A stretch of DNA of 64,000 nucleotides from Arenimonas terrae (GTDB taxonomy: Bacteria; Pseudomonadota; Gammaproteobacteria; Xanthomonadales; Xanthomonadaceae). Positions 30,482-38,782 of the stretch are shown here, in pieces; positions within the stretch are counted from its first letter, which is position 1; each line of letters opens with the position of its first letter. A program made the translations under genes and the position numbers. Under the pieces are notes generated by a model. That model was not told the origin of the DNA, did not search any database, and worked only from the letters and a program-made list of their open reading frames with translations. Location of the stretch: positions 186,001-250,000 of the forward strand of contig NZ_SMDR01000001.1 of assembly GCF_006265115.1 (NCBI RefSeq). Direction: 5' to 3'.

Positions 30482-31879
30482 CTAAACCCACCCAGTCGCG
30501 TAGAACAGCCCGATGATCACGAACACCGCCATCGTCTTGATGATCGTGATCGCGAAGATGTCCTTGTAGGCCTGGCGGTGGGTCAGGCCGGTGACGGCGA
30601 GCAGGGTGATCACCGCGCCGTTGTGGGGCAGGGTGTCCATGCCACCGCTGGCCATGGCGGCCACGCGGTGCAGCACCTCCATCGGGATGCCGGCGGCATT
30701 GGCGTTTGCGATGAAGGTGTCGGCCATCGCCGCCAGGGCGATCGACATGCCGCCGCTGGCCGAACCGGTGATGCCGGCCAGCGCGGTCACGGTCACTGCC
30801 TCGTTGACCAGCGGGTTCGGGATAGAGCCCAGCGCATTGGCCACCACCAGGAAGCCGGGCAGGGCGGCGATGACGGCGCCGAAGCCGTATTCGGAGGCGG
30901 TGTTCATCGAGGCCAGCAGGGCGCCGCCGATCGCGGGTTTGGTGCTTTCGGCGAAGTGCGTGGCCACCGCGCGCCAGGACAGCAGCAGCACGGTCAGGAT
31001 GCCGACCAGCAGCGCCGCTTCGACCGCCCAGACGGCGGCGATGCGCGGGATCTCCTGCACCACCGGCGCCGGGTCGCCGATCACCGACGGAAGGAAGGCG
31101 TGGCTGGCGCCGTAGTGCTGCGGGATCAGCACGGTGAACACCTTGTTCGACACGCCCACCAGCACCAGCGGCAGCAGTGCGATCCAGGGGTTGGCCAGCT
31201 TGTCGCCGGCAAACGGCGCGGGCTCGTTCACCAGTTCGGTGCCATAGCCTTCGCCCGCGGCCAGTGCGGCGCGCCGGCGCCATTCCAGGTAGCCCAGGCC
31301 CAGCGCCAGGATGAAGACGCCGCCCAGCGTGCCCAGCACCGGCGCGGCCCAGGCGTCGGTGCCGAAGAACGAGGCCGGGATGATGTTCTGGATCTGCGGC
31401 GTGCCCGGCAGCGCGTCCATGGTGAAGGTGAAGGCGCCCAGGGCGATGGTGCCGGGGATCAGGCGTTTGGGGATGTCGGCCTGGCGGAACAGTTCGGCGG
31501 CGAACGGGTACACCGCGAACACCACCACGAACAGCGACACACCGCCGTAGGTCAGCAGCGCGCACACCGCGACGATGGACAGCATGGCCCGCTGCGGCCC
31601 GAACAGCCGGATGGTGGCGGCCACGATCGACTTCGAGAAGCCCGAGACTTCGATGAGCTTGCCGAAGATCGCGCCCAGCAGGAACACCGGGAAGTACAGC
31701 TTCAGGAAGCCGACCATCTTGTCCATGAACAGGCCGGTGAACATCGGCGCGACCAGGGTCGGGTCGGTCAGCAGCACGGCGCCCATGGCCGCGATCGGCG
31801 CGAACAGGATCACGCTGTAGCCGCGGTAGGCGACCAGCATCAGGAAACACAGCGCCGCGAGCACGATCAGGAAGGACAT
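30482..31879 (-). CDS. GntP-family permease, candidate 3-hydroxybutyrate importer
   Basis: A 465-residue polytopic protein with about 12 helices. It belongs to the GntP family of gluconate, citrate or hydroxyacid:proton symporters, as judged from MSFLIVLAALCFLMLV, the TYGGVSLFVVVFAVYP segment, DALPGTPQIQNIIP, EYGFGAVIAALPGF, and SGGMDTLPHNGAVITLLAV near the C-terminus. Some GntP members carry D-3-hydroxybutyrate. The neighbouring PHB depolymerase, oligomer hydrolase and hydroxybutyrate dehydrogenase make that the best guess here. ATG 31879 is chosen because it starts directly at the first helix. It diverges from the TonB receptor across a palindrome-bearing intergenic region. Confidence 0.85.
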   Translation of the reverse strand: MSFLIVLAALCFLMLVAYRGYSVILFAPIAAMGAVLLTDPTLVAPMFTGLFMDKMVGFLKLYFPVFLLGAIFGKLIEVSGFSKSIVAATIRLFGPQRAMLSIVAVCALLTYGGVSLFVVVFAVYPFAAELFRQADIPKRLIPGTIALGAFTFTMDALPGTPQIQNIIPASFFGTDAWAAPVLGTLGGVFILALGLGYLEWRRRAALAAGEGYGTELVNEPAPFAGDKLANPWIALLPLVLVGVSNKVFTVLIPQHYGASHAFLPSVIGDPAPVVQEIPRIAAVWAVEAALLVGILTVLLLSWRAVATHFAESTKPAIGGALLASMNTASEYGFGAVIAALPGFLVVANALGSIPNPLVNEAVTVTALAGITGSASGGMSIALAAMADTFIANANAAGIPMEVLHRVAAMASGGMDTLPHNGAVITLLAVTGLTHRQAYKDIFAITIIKTMAVFVIIGLFYATGWV

Positions 31880-31942
31880 GCCTTCGCTTCCCCAGGGGAA
31901 ATCCAGGGCCCGAGTCTCCGCAGCGCGCGCGCCGGCGGCCAC

Positions 31943-31958
31943 CTGTACCAAGGTACAG
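31943..31958. promoter_or_regulatory. 16-bp palindrome, candidate operator (copy 1)
   Basis: CTGTACC-AA-GGTACAG is a perfect 7-2-7 inverted repeat between the divergent GntP permease and TonB receptor genes. A near-identical palindrome lies at 40698-40713 between two other genes of the locus. On the plus strand its centre is 31.5 bases before the first T of TAGTCT (31982-31987), a -10-like element for the TonB receptor. That places it near -42 to -44, typical for an activator. Confidence 0.7.
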
Positions 31959-32034
31959 TGCCCGGCCCCACGGGGCCGTCATAGTCTGCTGGGCGTCGGC
32001 CGTCCGGCCGTCCACACGCTTGCAAGGGGAGAAC

Positions 32035-34260
32035 ATGAAGCGCAACCACCTCAGCCTGGCCATCGGCCTGACCCTGACCCTCGGCGCCCTGCAGGCGCAG
32101 GCCCAGGAGTCCGCCGCGCCGGCGCCCGCCGCCGAAGGCGAGGCCGTCACCCTGGACGCGATCCAGGTCACCGCCCGCAAGCGCGAAGAGACGCTGCAGG
32201 AAGTGCCGGTCGCGGTCACCGCCTTCACCTCCGAATCCCTGGACAAGCTCAATGTCCGCGACCTCGGCGACCTCGACGCCCAGGTGCCGAACCTGACCAT
32301 CTACGCCGCGCGCGGCTCCTCGAGCACGGTCACCGCCTACATCCGCGGCGTCGGCCAGTCCGATCCGCTGTGGGGCGTGGACCCGGGCGTGGGCATCTAT
32401 CTCGACGACGTCTACATCGCCCGCCCGCAGGGCGCGCTGCTGGACGTGTTCGACGTCGAGCGCATCGAAGTGCTGCGCGGCCCGCAGGGCACCCTGTACG
32501 GCAAGAACACCGTCGGCGGCGCCATCAAGTACATCTCGCGCGGCCTGCCCACTGAAACCGAGGGCCGGGCCGAACTGACCGTGGGCAACTACGGCCAGGT
32601 CGACGCCAAGGCCTCGATCGGCGGCTCCTTCAACGAGGCCGACACGCTGCGCGGCCGCATCGCCCTGGCCAGCCTCAACCGCGACGGCTTCGGCGAGAAC
32701 GTGGTAACCGGCGACGACGTCAGCGACAAGAAGATCAAGGCCCTGCGCGGCCAGCTCGGCGCCTACGTCACCGAAGACTTCAACCTGCAGTTCGCCTTCG
32801 ACTGGATGGACGACACGTCCGGCGTGCGCGGCGCCCAGCTGCTGGAAGGCAACCGCTTCGTGCCGCTGGCGACGCCGATGGACAGCCGCTACGACGTACG
32901 CAACGGCATGCCCAACGTCAACGACACCTCGATGGCCGGCGCCTCGCTGACGGCGAACTGGCGCATCAACGACGACTGGAATGCGAAGTACGTGTTCGCC
33001 AAGCGCGAATCCGACACCGAGACCAACATCGACTTCGACCTGACCCAGTCCACCATCGCCGACGTCAAGGCCTTCTACAGCGACGAGCAGGTCAGCCACG
33101 AGATCCAGCTCAACTACGACGGCGGCGGCCGCCACCGTGGCGTGATGGGCCTGTACCTGTTCGACGGCGAAGCCGGCGGCCAGGTGCTCAACAACTTCTT
33201 CGGCCTGCTGTTCGGCGACACCCAGGGCACGGTCTACACCGACAGCCTGGCGGTCTACGGCGACTGGAGCTTCGACCTCAGCGAGAAGCTCAACCTCGAC
33301 GTCGGCGTGCGCTGGACCGACGAGGACAAGCGCGCCGACGTGCTCAACCGCGGCTACAGCGACGGCACCTACACCACGCCGATTTCGGTGGCGGCGAACT
33401 TCGACCGCACGATCAACTTCAAGAACATCTCGCCGCGCATCTCGCTCGGTTACCAGGCCACGGACGACATCCTGGTCTACGGCCTGGCGACCCGCGGCTT
33501 CAAGTCCGGCGGCTACAACATCCGCGCCCAGGCCACCGCGGTGCCGCGTTCGGCCGAACCCTTCGACGACGAGGTGGTCGACAGCTTCGAGGTCGGCACC
33601 AAGATGTCCTTCCTCGACCAGCGCCTGTTCCTGAACCTGGCGGCCTTCCACAACAAGTACGAAGACATCCAGCTGTCGGTGTTCACCGCCTACGACAGCA
33701 ACGGCGACGGCACCGACGACGCCTTCTTCGGCGATTTCACCAACGCCGGCGAAGGCACGGTCAACGGCTTCGAGGTCGAGTACCAGTTCCTGCCGACCGA
33801 GAACTGGCTGATCAGCGGCAACCTGGCCTGGCTCGACGGCGAGTACGACACCTTCATGTACGCCGGCCTGAACATCGCCGACGAGCAGGAGTTCACCAAT
33901 GCGCCCGAGTTCTCGGGGGCCTTCAATGTCGAGTACCGCACGGCCCTGGCCAACGGCGGCCGCCTCTCGGCCCGCCTCGGCTACAGCTACCAGTCGGAAG
34001 TGACCGCGACCACCGAGATCGTGCGCGCCGAAGTGCCGCCCAACGGCCGCCCGCCGATCATGCAGGACGGCTACGGCCTGATCAGCGCCGGCGTCATCTG
34101 GAACGTCAACGACGCCTGGACCCTGTCGCTGCAGGGCTCGAACCTGGCCGACGAGGAGTACCTGACCACGGGCTACAACCTCAACCGCGCGCTCGGCGTC
34201 TACACCGGCTTCTACGGCCCGCCGCGCCAGTACAGCCTGTCCGTGCGCTACGACTTCTGA
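32035..34260 (+). CDS. TonB-dependent outer membrane receptor
   Basis: A 741-residue outer-membrane protein. A signal peptide (MKRNHLSLAIG to AQAQ, about 24 residues) is followed by a TonB-box-like start (VTLDAIQVTARKREETLQEVPVAV), the plug domain with DVERIEVLRGPQGTLYGKNTVGG, and a beta-barrel ending in the aromatic-terminated SVRYDF. ATG 32035 has AGGGGA five bases upstream. The ligand is unknown. Because of the shared palindromic operator and the neighbours, uptake of hydroxybutyrate oligomers or a related compound is an inference to test. An intrinsic terminator follows 28 bases after the stop. Confidence 0.9.
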   Translation: MKRNHLSLAIGLTLTLGALQAQAQESAAPAPAAEGEAVTLDAIQVTARKREETLQEVPVAVTAFTSESLDKLNVRDLGDLDAQVPNLTIYAARGSSSTVTAYIRGVGQSDPLWGVDPGVGIYLDDVYIARPQGALLDVFDVERIEVLRGPQGTLYGKNTVGGAIKYISRGLPTETEGRAELTVGNYGQVDAKASIGGSFNEADTLRGRIALASLNRDGFGENVVTGDDVSDKKIKALRGQLGAYVTEDFNLQFAFDWMDDTSGVRGAQLLEGNRFVPLATPMDSRYDVRNGMPNVNDTSMAGASLTANWRINDDWNAKYVFAKRESDTETNIDFDLTQSTIADVKAFYSDEQVSHEIQLNYDGGGRHRGVMGLYLFDGEAGGQVLNNFFGLLFGDTQGTVYTDSLAVYGDWSFDLSEKLNLDVGVRWTDEDKRADVLNRGYSDGTYTTPISVAANFDRTINFKNISPRISLGYQATDDILVYGLATRGFKSGGYNIRAQATAVPRSAEPFDDEVVDSFEVGTKMSFLDQRLFLNLAAFHNKYEDIQLSVFTAYDSNGDGTDDAFFGDFTNAGEGTVNGFEVEYQFLPTENWLISGNLAWLDGEYDTFMYAGLNIADEQEFTNAPEFSGAFNVEYRTALANGGRLSARLGYSYQSEVTATTEIVRAEVPPNGRPPIMQDGYGLISAGVIWNVNDAWTLSLQGSNLADEEYLTTGYNLNRALGVYTGFYGPPRQYSLSVRYDF

Positions 34261-34288
34261 TGCCGATGTTTCCCCGGGAACTTTCCCA

Positions 34289-34316
34289 ACGGGCCGCGCA
34301 AGCGGCCCGTGTTTTT
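34289..34316 (+). terminator. Intrinsic terminator after the TonB receptor gene
   Basis: ACGGGCCGC-GCAA-GCGGCCCGT is a 9-bp stem with a GCAA tetraloop followed by GTTTTT. It ends the receptor transcript and argues that the next gene starts downstream of it. Confidence 0.9.
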
Positions 34317-34370
34317 GGCGGACGCGTCGACCCGCACGCGAGCAGCGTTCCCGGCAGCGGCACCGCGCGA

Positions 34371-35381
34371 GTGGCTCGTTTTTCGGGCGGACTCTTGGCG
34401 ATCGCCGTGCTCTGCGGTTGCGCCGCGGAGCCGGCGCCGCCGCTGCCGGCGCTGGCGATCGACGCCGACCGGATCGCGGTCGCGGGCCTGTCTTCGGGCG
34501 CCTACATGGCCACGCAGGTCCACTTCGCCTGGTCGGACCGGCTGCGCGGCGCGGCGCTGGTGGCGGGTGGACCTTACGGCTGCGCCGGCGGCTCGCTCGA
34601 CACCGCGCTCGGGCCCTGCATCGAAGCCAAGCCTTTCACGCCCGATCCGGAGCGGCTGGCGAAAAAGCTGCGCGAACGCGCGGTGCGTGGCGACATCGCG
34701 CCGCTGTCGGGCCTGGCCGGCGACCGGGTCTGGCTGCTGCACGGCCGCGAAGACCAGGTCGTCGCCGCGGCAGTGGTGGATTCGGCGCAGCAGCTCTACC
34801 GCCAGCTCGGCGCCGACGCGCCCGGGCTCACCGTGACCCGCGAAACCGGCGACTTCGGCCACGTGCTGCCGACGTTGTTGGCCGGCGCCGACTGCGTCGC
34901 CGGCGGCCCGCCGCACCTGGGTGCCTGCGGCCGGGACGCGGCCGGCGAGGCGATGCAGGCCCTGTTCGGCGAGCCCGGCGCGGAAGCGGGCGAGGCCAGC
35001 GGCGAACTGCGCCGCTTCGGCCAGGAGGCTTACCTCGAGCCCGGGCAGGACGCCCAGCTCGCCGTCGACGGCTATCTCTACCTGCCCGCCGCCTGCGCGG
35101 CCGGCGAGCGCTGCGGTCTGCTGGTCGCCTTCCACGGCTGCGAACAGAACGCCGACCGGGTCGGCGAGGCCTTCGTGCGCGACGCCGGCTTCAACCGCTG
35201 GGCGGACGTGCACCGCGTGGTGGTGCTGTATCCTCAGGCGCGATCGAGCTATCTGCCGCTGAATCCAAAAGCATGCTGGGACTGGTGGGGCTACACGGGA
35301 CCGGACTACGACACCCGTCGCGGCGCGCAGCTGCGCTGGCTGGCGTCGGCGATGGCGGCGATCGGCGCACCGCTGCAATGA
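34371..35381 (+). CDS. Lipoprotein PHB depolymerase, type 2 catalytic domain
   Basis: Predicted extracytoplasmic alpha/beta hydrolase cutting poly(3-hydroxybutyrate). From GTG 34371 the 336-residue protein has a short lipoprotein signal ending LCGC (lipidated Cys17). It then has the esterase box GLSSG (catalytic Ser41), a WLLHGREDQVV segment with a candidate acid, FGHVLP with a candidate histidine, and the LLVAFHGCEQN oxyanion-type motif characteristic of short-chain-length PHA depolymerases with a type 2 catalytic domain. The frame is open back to 34260, but that would include a terminator. The start is therefore inferred from the signal peptide. No substrate-binding domain is seen, so oligomers or intracellular-type amorphous polymer are also possible substrates. 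Confidence 0.8.
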   Translation: MARFSGGLLAIAVLCGCAAEPAPPLPALAIDADRIAVAGLSSGAYMATQVHFAWSDRLRGAALVAGGPYGCAGGSLDTALGPCIEAKPFTPDPERLAKKLRERAVRGDIAPLSGLAGDRVWLLHGREDQVVAAAVVDSAQQLYRQLGADAPGLTVTRETGDFGHVLPTLLAGADCVAGGPPHLGACGRDAAGEAMQALFGEPGAEAGEASGELRRFGQEAYLEPGQDAQLAVDGYLYLPAACAAGERCGLLVAFHGCEQNADRVGEAFVRDAGFNRWADVHRVVVLYPQARSSYLPLNPKACWDWWGYTGPDYDTRRGAQLRWLASAMAAIGAPLQ

Positions 35382-35397
35382 CCGCCGGCAGGGCGCC

Positions 35398-38300
35398 GTG
35401 CTGACCGACGGCCTGGTCGTCGGGGCCGGCCTGCTCTGGCTGGGCCTGCTGTTCGGCACTGCGCTGTGGGCCGAACGGCGCCCGGGCCTGCTGGCGAAAC
35501 AGTGGCCGGTGGTCTACAGCCTGTCGCTGGCCGTGTACTGCACCTCGTGGACCTTCTACGGCACGGTGACCCAGGCGCAGCGCTCGGGCTGGCCGATCCC
35601 GCCGACCTTCCTGGGCACGATCCTGCTGTACGTGCTGGGCTTCGGCTTCCTGCTCAAGCTGCTGCGGCTGGCGCGCGAGCACAACTCGACCTCGCTGGCC
35701 GACCTGGTGGCGACGCGGCTGGGCCGCAATTCCTGGCTGGCGGCCGTGGTCACCTTCGTCGCGGTGCTGGGCATCGTTCCCTACATCGCGCTGCAGCTCA
35801 AGGCGGTGGCCATGAGCTACGGCATGCTCACCCGCGCCTCCGACCTGGCGCCGCCGCCGTGGCAGGACAGCGCGCTGTACGTGGCGCTGGCGATGGCGCT
35901 GTTCGCGATGCTGTTCGGCACGCGCCGCGCCTCCGCGGCCGAACACAACCGCGGGCTGGTGCTGGCGATGGCGGTCGAGTCGCTGCTCAAGCTCGGCGCG
36001 ATGCTGGCCCTGGGCGCCTTCGTCTGGTTCGGGCTGGACCTGCCGGACGTGCCGGCCGCGCCGCCGCCGCCCGACGGCGCCAGCGGTTTCCCGGCCCTCG
36101 TGCTGCTGGGCGCGCTGGCGATGTTCACGCTGCCGCACCAGTTCCACGTCGGCATCGTCGAGTGCCGCGACGAGACCCAGCTGCGCACGGCGCGCTGGCT
36201 GTTCCCGCTGTACATGGGGGTGATCGCGCTGCCGATCCTGCCGCTGGCCCGCGCCGGCGACGCGCTGCTGGCGCCGATGGGCGTGCCTTCCGACCTGTAC
36301 GTGCTGGCGCTGCCGCTGGCACAGGGCCACGAGGCGCTGGCCCTGCTGGCCTTCCTGGGCGGGCTCAGCGCCGCGACCGGCATGGTCATCATCTCGACCC
36401 TGGCGCTGAGCGTGATGATCGGCAACCACTGGCTGGCGCCGCTGCTGGTGCGCGGCCGCTGGGCCGGCGGCGGCAAGGGCGCCGACCTGCGCGGCGCGGT
36501 GCTGATGCAGCGGCGCATCGGCATCCTGGTGGTGGTGCTGCTGGCCTGGCTCTACAGTCGCGCCATCGCCGGCAGCGACGCGCTGGCCGATATCGGTGCG
36601 CTGTCGTTCTCGGGCCTGGCGACGCTGGCGCCGGCGGTGGGCTTCGCGGTGTGGCGGCCGCAGACGCCGGCGCGCGCGGTGCTTGCGGGCGTGGTGGCGG
36701 CGGTGCTCGTGTGGATATGGGTGCTGCTGGTGCCGGCGCTGGCCGAGGCCGCGGGTCATTCCGCGCCGTGGCTCGTGCAGGGGCCGTTCGGCCTGGCCTG
36801 GCTGGCGCCGGACGCGATGTTCGGCCTGGGCGAGTGGAGCCGCATCGGCCGCGCCACCGCCCTGAGCCTGCTGGCCGGGGCGGGCGTGACCTGGGTGCTG
36901 GCCTCGCGGCTGGACGTGGCGCCGGACCGTGCGGTCGGTGGCGGACTGTCGCGCGCCGGGCTGCGCGAAGTCGCGGCGCGGTTCCTGCCGGCGCAGCGCG
37001 TGGACGCGGTGCTGGCCGACACCGGCGCCGACGCCGCGGTGCCGGCCGAGATCGAGCAGCGCATCGAACGCGAGCTGGCGGCGGTGCTGGGCGCCGCCTC
37101 GGCGCGCCTGCTGCTCGACGCCGCGCGGCGCGAACAGGGCCGCGACCTCGACACCGTCGCCACCATCGTGGGCGAAGCCTCGCAGGCGCTGCGCTTCAAC
37201 CAGCGCGTGCTCGAGGCGGCGCTGGAGAACATGAGCCAGGGCATCAGCGTGGTCGACGCCGAGCTGCGCCTGGTGGCCTGGAACCGGCGCTATGCCGAAC
37301 TGTTCGACTATCCGGCGACCCTGCTGCAGGTCGGTGTGCCGGTGTCGGAGCTGGTCGCGCACAACGTGCGCCGCGGCCTTGCCGGCCCGGGCCGCGGCGA
37401 CGGCGAGGTGGGCAAGCGCATCGCGCACATGCGCGCCGGCACCCCCTACGTCGCCGAGCGCCGCTTCGGTGAGACCGTGGTCGAGATCCGCGGCAACCCG
37501 ATGCCCGGCGGCGGTTTTGTCGCCACCTTCACCGACGTCACCGATTTCCGGCGCAACGAGCAGGCGCTCAAGTCGGTGGCCGAGACGCTGGAGCAGCGCG
37601 TCGCCGAGCGCACCGCCGAACTGGCCGGCGCCAAGGGCGAGGCCGAGCGCGCCAACCGGGCCAAGACCCGCTTCCTGGCGGCGGTCAGCCACGACCTGGC
37701 GCAGCCGCTCAACGCCGCCCACCTGTTCGTGCACGCGCTGGCACCGCAGCTGACGGAGCGCCGGCATGTCGAAGCGCTGGTCAATATCGACGGTGCGCTG
37801 GGTTCGGCCGAATCGCTGCTGGCCGGCCTGCTCGACATCTCGCGGCTCGACGCCGGCGGCATGGAGCCGAAGGAGCAGGCCTTCCGCATCGGCGACCTGC
37901 TGCAGCATCTGGCCGCCGAATTCCGCGTGCTGGCGGCCGAGAAGCGCCTGCCGCTGGACTGCGTCGGCACCGGGGCCTGGGTGCGCAGCGACCCGCAGCT
38001 GCTGCGCCGCGTGCTGCAGAACTTCCTGGGCAATGCGGTGAAGTACACGGCCCGCGGCCGCATCCTGGTGGGCGTGCGCCGCCGCGGCGACGCGCTGTCG
38101 ATCGAAGTCTGGGACACCGGCCCCGGCATCGCCGAAAGCGACCAGAGCCTGATCTTCGAGGAGTTCCGCCGGCTCGACCGCGGCGGGCAGGGGCTGGGCC
38201 TGGGCCTGGCGATCGCCGAGCGCATCGCGCGCCTGCTGGGGCATCCGCTGCGGCTGCGCTCCTGGCCGGGGCGCGGCACCATGTTCGCAATCGATGTGCC

Positions 38301-38721
38301 GCGCGCGGCGCCGGCGCCGGTGGCCGCGGCGGCGCCGGAACCCGCCACCCCGGAACCACCGCGCAGCCGCGTGCTGGTCGTGGACAACGACGCCGACGTG
38401 CTTCGAGCCATGCAGGCCCTGCTGGGCGGCTGGCAGTGCGAGGTGCTGGCCGCGCGCGACGCCGACGAGGCGCAGCGGCTGGCCGCCGGCGCGATGCCGG
38501 ACCTGCTGCTGCTCGACTTCCACCTCGACGGCGGCGACACCGGCCTGGCCCTGCGCGAACGCCTGGCGGCGACCCTGCCGGCGCGACCCTGCGTCATCAT
38601 CACCGCCGACCACAGCGCCGACGTGCGCGACGCAGTCGCCGCCGCCGGCTGCGTGCTGCTGCACAAGCCGCTCAAGCCGCTGGCGCTGAAGTCGGTGATG
38701 TCCCGACTGCTGGCACGCTAA
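35398..38721 (+). CDS. SSS-transporter-linked hybrid sensor histidine kinase
   Basis: A 1107-residue membrane sensor. Residues about 1-480 form a sodium:solute-symporter-like 13-helix domain. A PAS domain follows near 605-715, then a HisKA dimerisation domain with phospho-accepting His765 in AAVSHDLAQPLNAA, an HATPase domain with NAVKYTARG, DTGPGI and GLGLGLAIAERIA, and a C-terminal receiver with Asp1040 in LLLLDFHLDGG. This architecture matches the CrbS/MxtR type of kinase, which in other gammaproteobacteria works with a LuxR-type regulator to control acetate use. Here it is embedded in the PHB locus, so a short organic acid such as 3-hydroxybutyrate is a candidate signal. The start is GTG at 35398. 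Confidence 0.92.
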   Translation: MLTDGLVVGAGLLWLGLLFGTALWAERRPGLLAKQWPVVYSLSLAVYCTSWTFYGTVTQAQRSGWPIPPTFLGTILLYVLGFGFLLKLLRLAREHNSTSLADLVATRLGRNSWLAAVVTFVAVLGIVPYIALQLKAVAMSYGMLTRASDLAPPPWQDSALYVALAMALFAMLFGTRRASAAEHNRGLVLAMAVESLLKLGAMLALGAFVWFGLDLPDVPAAPPPPDGASGFPALVLLGALAMFTLPHQFHVGIVECRDETQLRTARWLFPLYMGVIALPILPLARAGDALLAPMGVPSDLYVLALPLAQGHEALALLAFLGGLSAATGMVIISTLALSVMIGNHWLAPLLVRGRWAGGGKGADLRGAVLMQRRIGILVVVLLAWLYSRAIAGSDALADIGALSFSGLATLAPAVGFAVWRPQTPARAVLAGVVAAVLVWIWVLLVPALAEAAGHSAPWLVQGPFGLAWLAPDAMFGLGEWSRIGRATALSLLAGAGVTWVLASRLDVAPDRAVGGGLSRAGLREVAARFLPAQRVDAVLADTGADAAVPAEIEQRIERELAAVLGAASARLLLDAARREQGRDLDTVATIVGEASQALRFNQRVLEAALENMSQGISVVDAELRLVAWNRRYAELFDYPATLLQVGVPVSELVAHNVRRGLAGPGRGDGEVGKRIAHMRAGTPYVAERRFGETVVEIRGNPMPGGGFVATFTDVTDFRRNEQALKSVAETLEQRVAERTAELAGAKGEAERANRAKTRFLAAVSHDLAQPLNAAHLFVHALAPQLTERRHVEALVNIDGALGSAESLLAGLLDISRLDAGGMEPKEQAFRIGDLLQHLAAEFRVLAAEKRLPLDCVGTGAWVRSDPQLLRRVLQNFLGNAVKYTARGRILVGVRRRGDALSIEVWDTGPGIAESDQSLIFEEFRRLDRGGQGLGLGLAIAERIARLLGHPLRLRSWPGRGTMFAIDVPRAAPAPVAAAAPEPATPEPPRSRVLVVDNDADVLRAMQALLGGWQCEVLAARDADEAQRLAAGAMPDLLLLDFHLDGGDTGLALRERLAATLPARPCVIITADHSADVRDAVAAAGCVLLHKPLKPLALKSVMSRLLAR

Positions 38722-38722
38722 C

Positions 38723-38768
38723 CCGGGGTCAGAGTGCATTTATCCAGATAAATGCACTCTGACCCCGG
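38723..38768. repeat. Perfect 21-bp inverted repeat, REP-like palindrome
   Basis: Two exact 21-bp arms are separated by CCAG. The half-site includes GGGGTCAGAGTGCATTTAT. It fills the gap between two convergent genes, the kinase and the oligomer hydrolase. Sequences beginning GGGGTCAGAGTG are, as I recall, scattered in Xanthomonadaceae genomes as repetitive extragenic palindromes linked to REP-associated transposases. It has no T-run, but as RNA it would form a very stable hairpin and could terminate or protect both transcripts. Only one copy is visible in this window. Confidence 0.8.
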
Positions 38769-38782
38769 ATTAGCGCTTGCGC

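Noticed and set aside
34260-34370. Upstream extension of the PHB depolymerase to an ATG at 34260
   Set aside because: It would place the TonB receptor terminator inside the gene and bury the lipoprotein signal peptide 37 residues from the N-terminus.
35191-38739. A minus-strand open frame of about 1182 codons opposite the sensor kinase
   Set aside because: The plus-strand kinase has clear domains and catalytic residues; the antisense translation has none.
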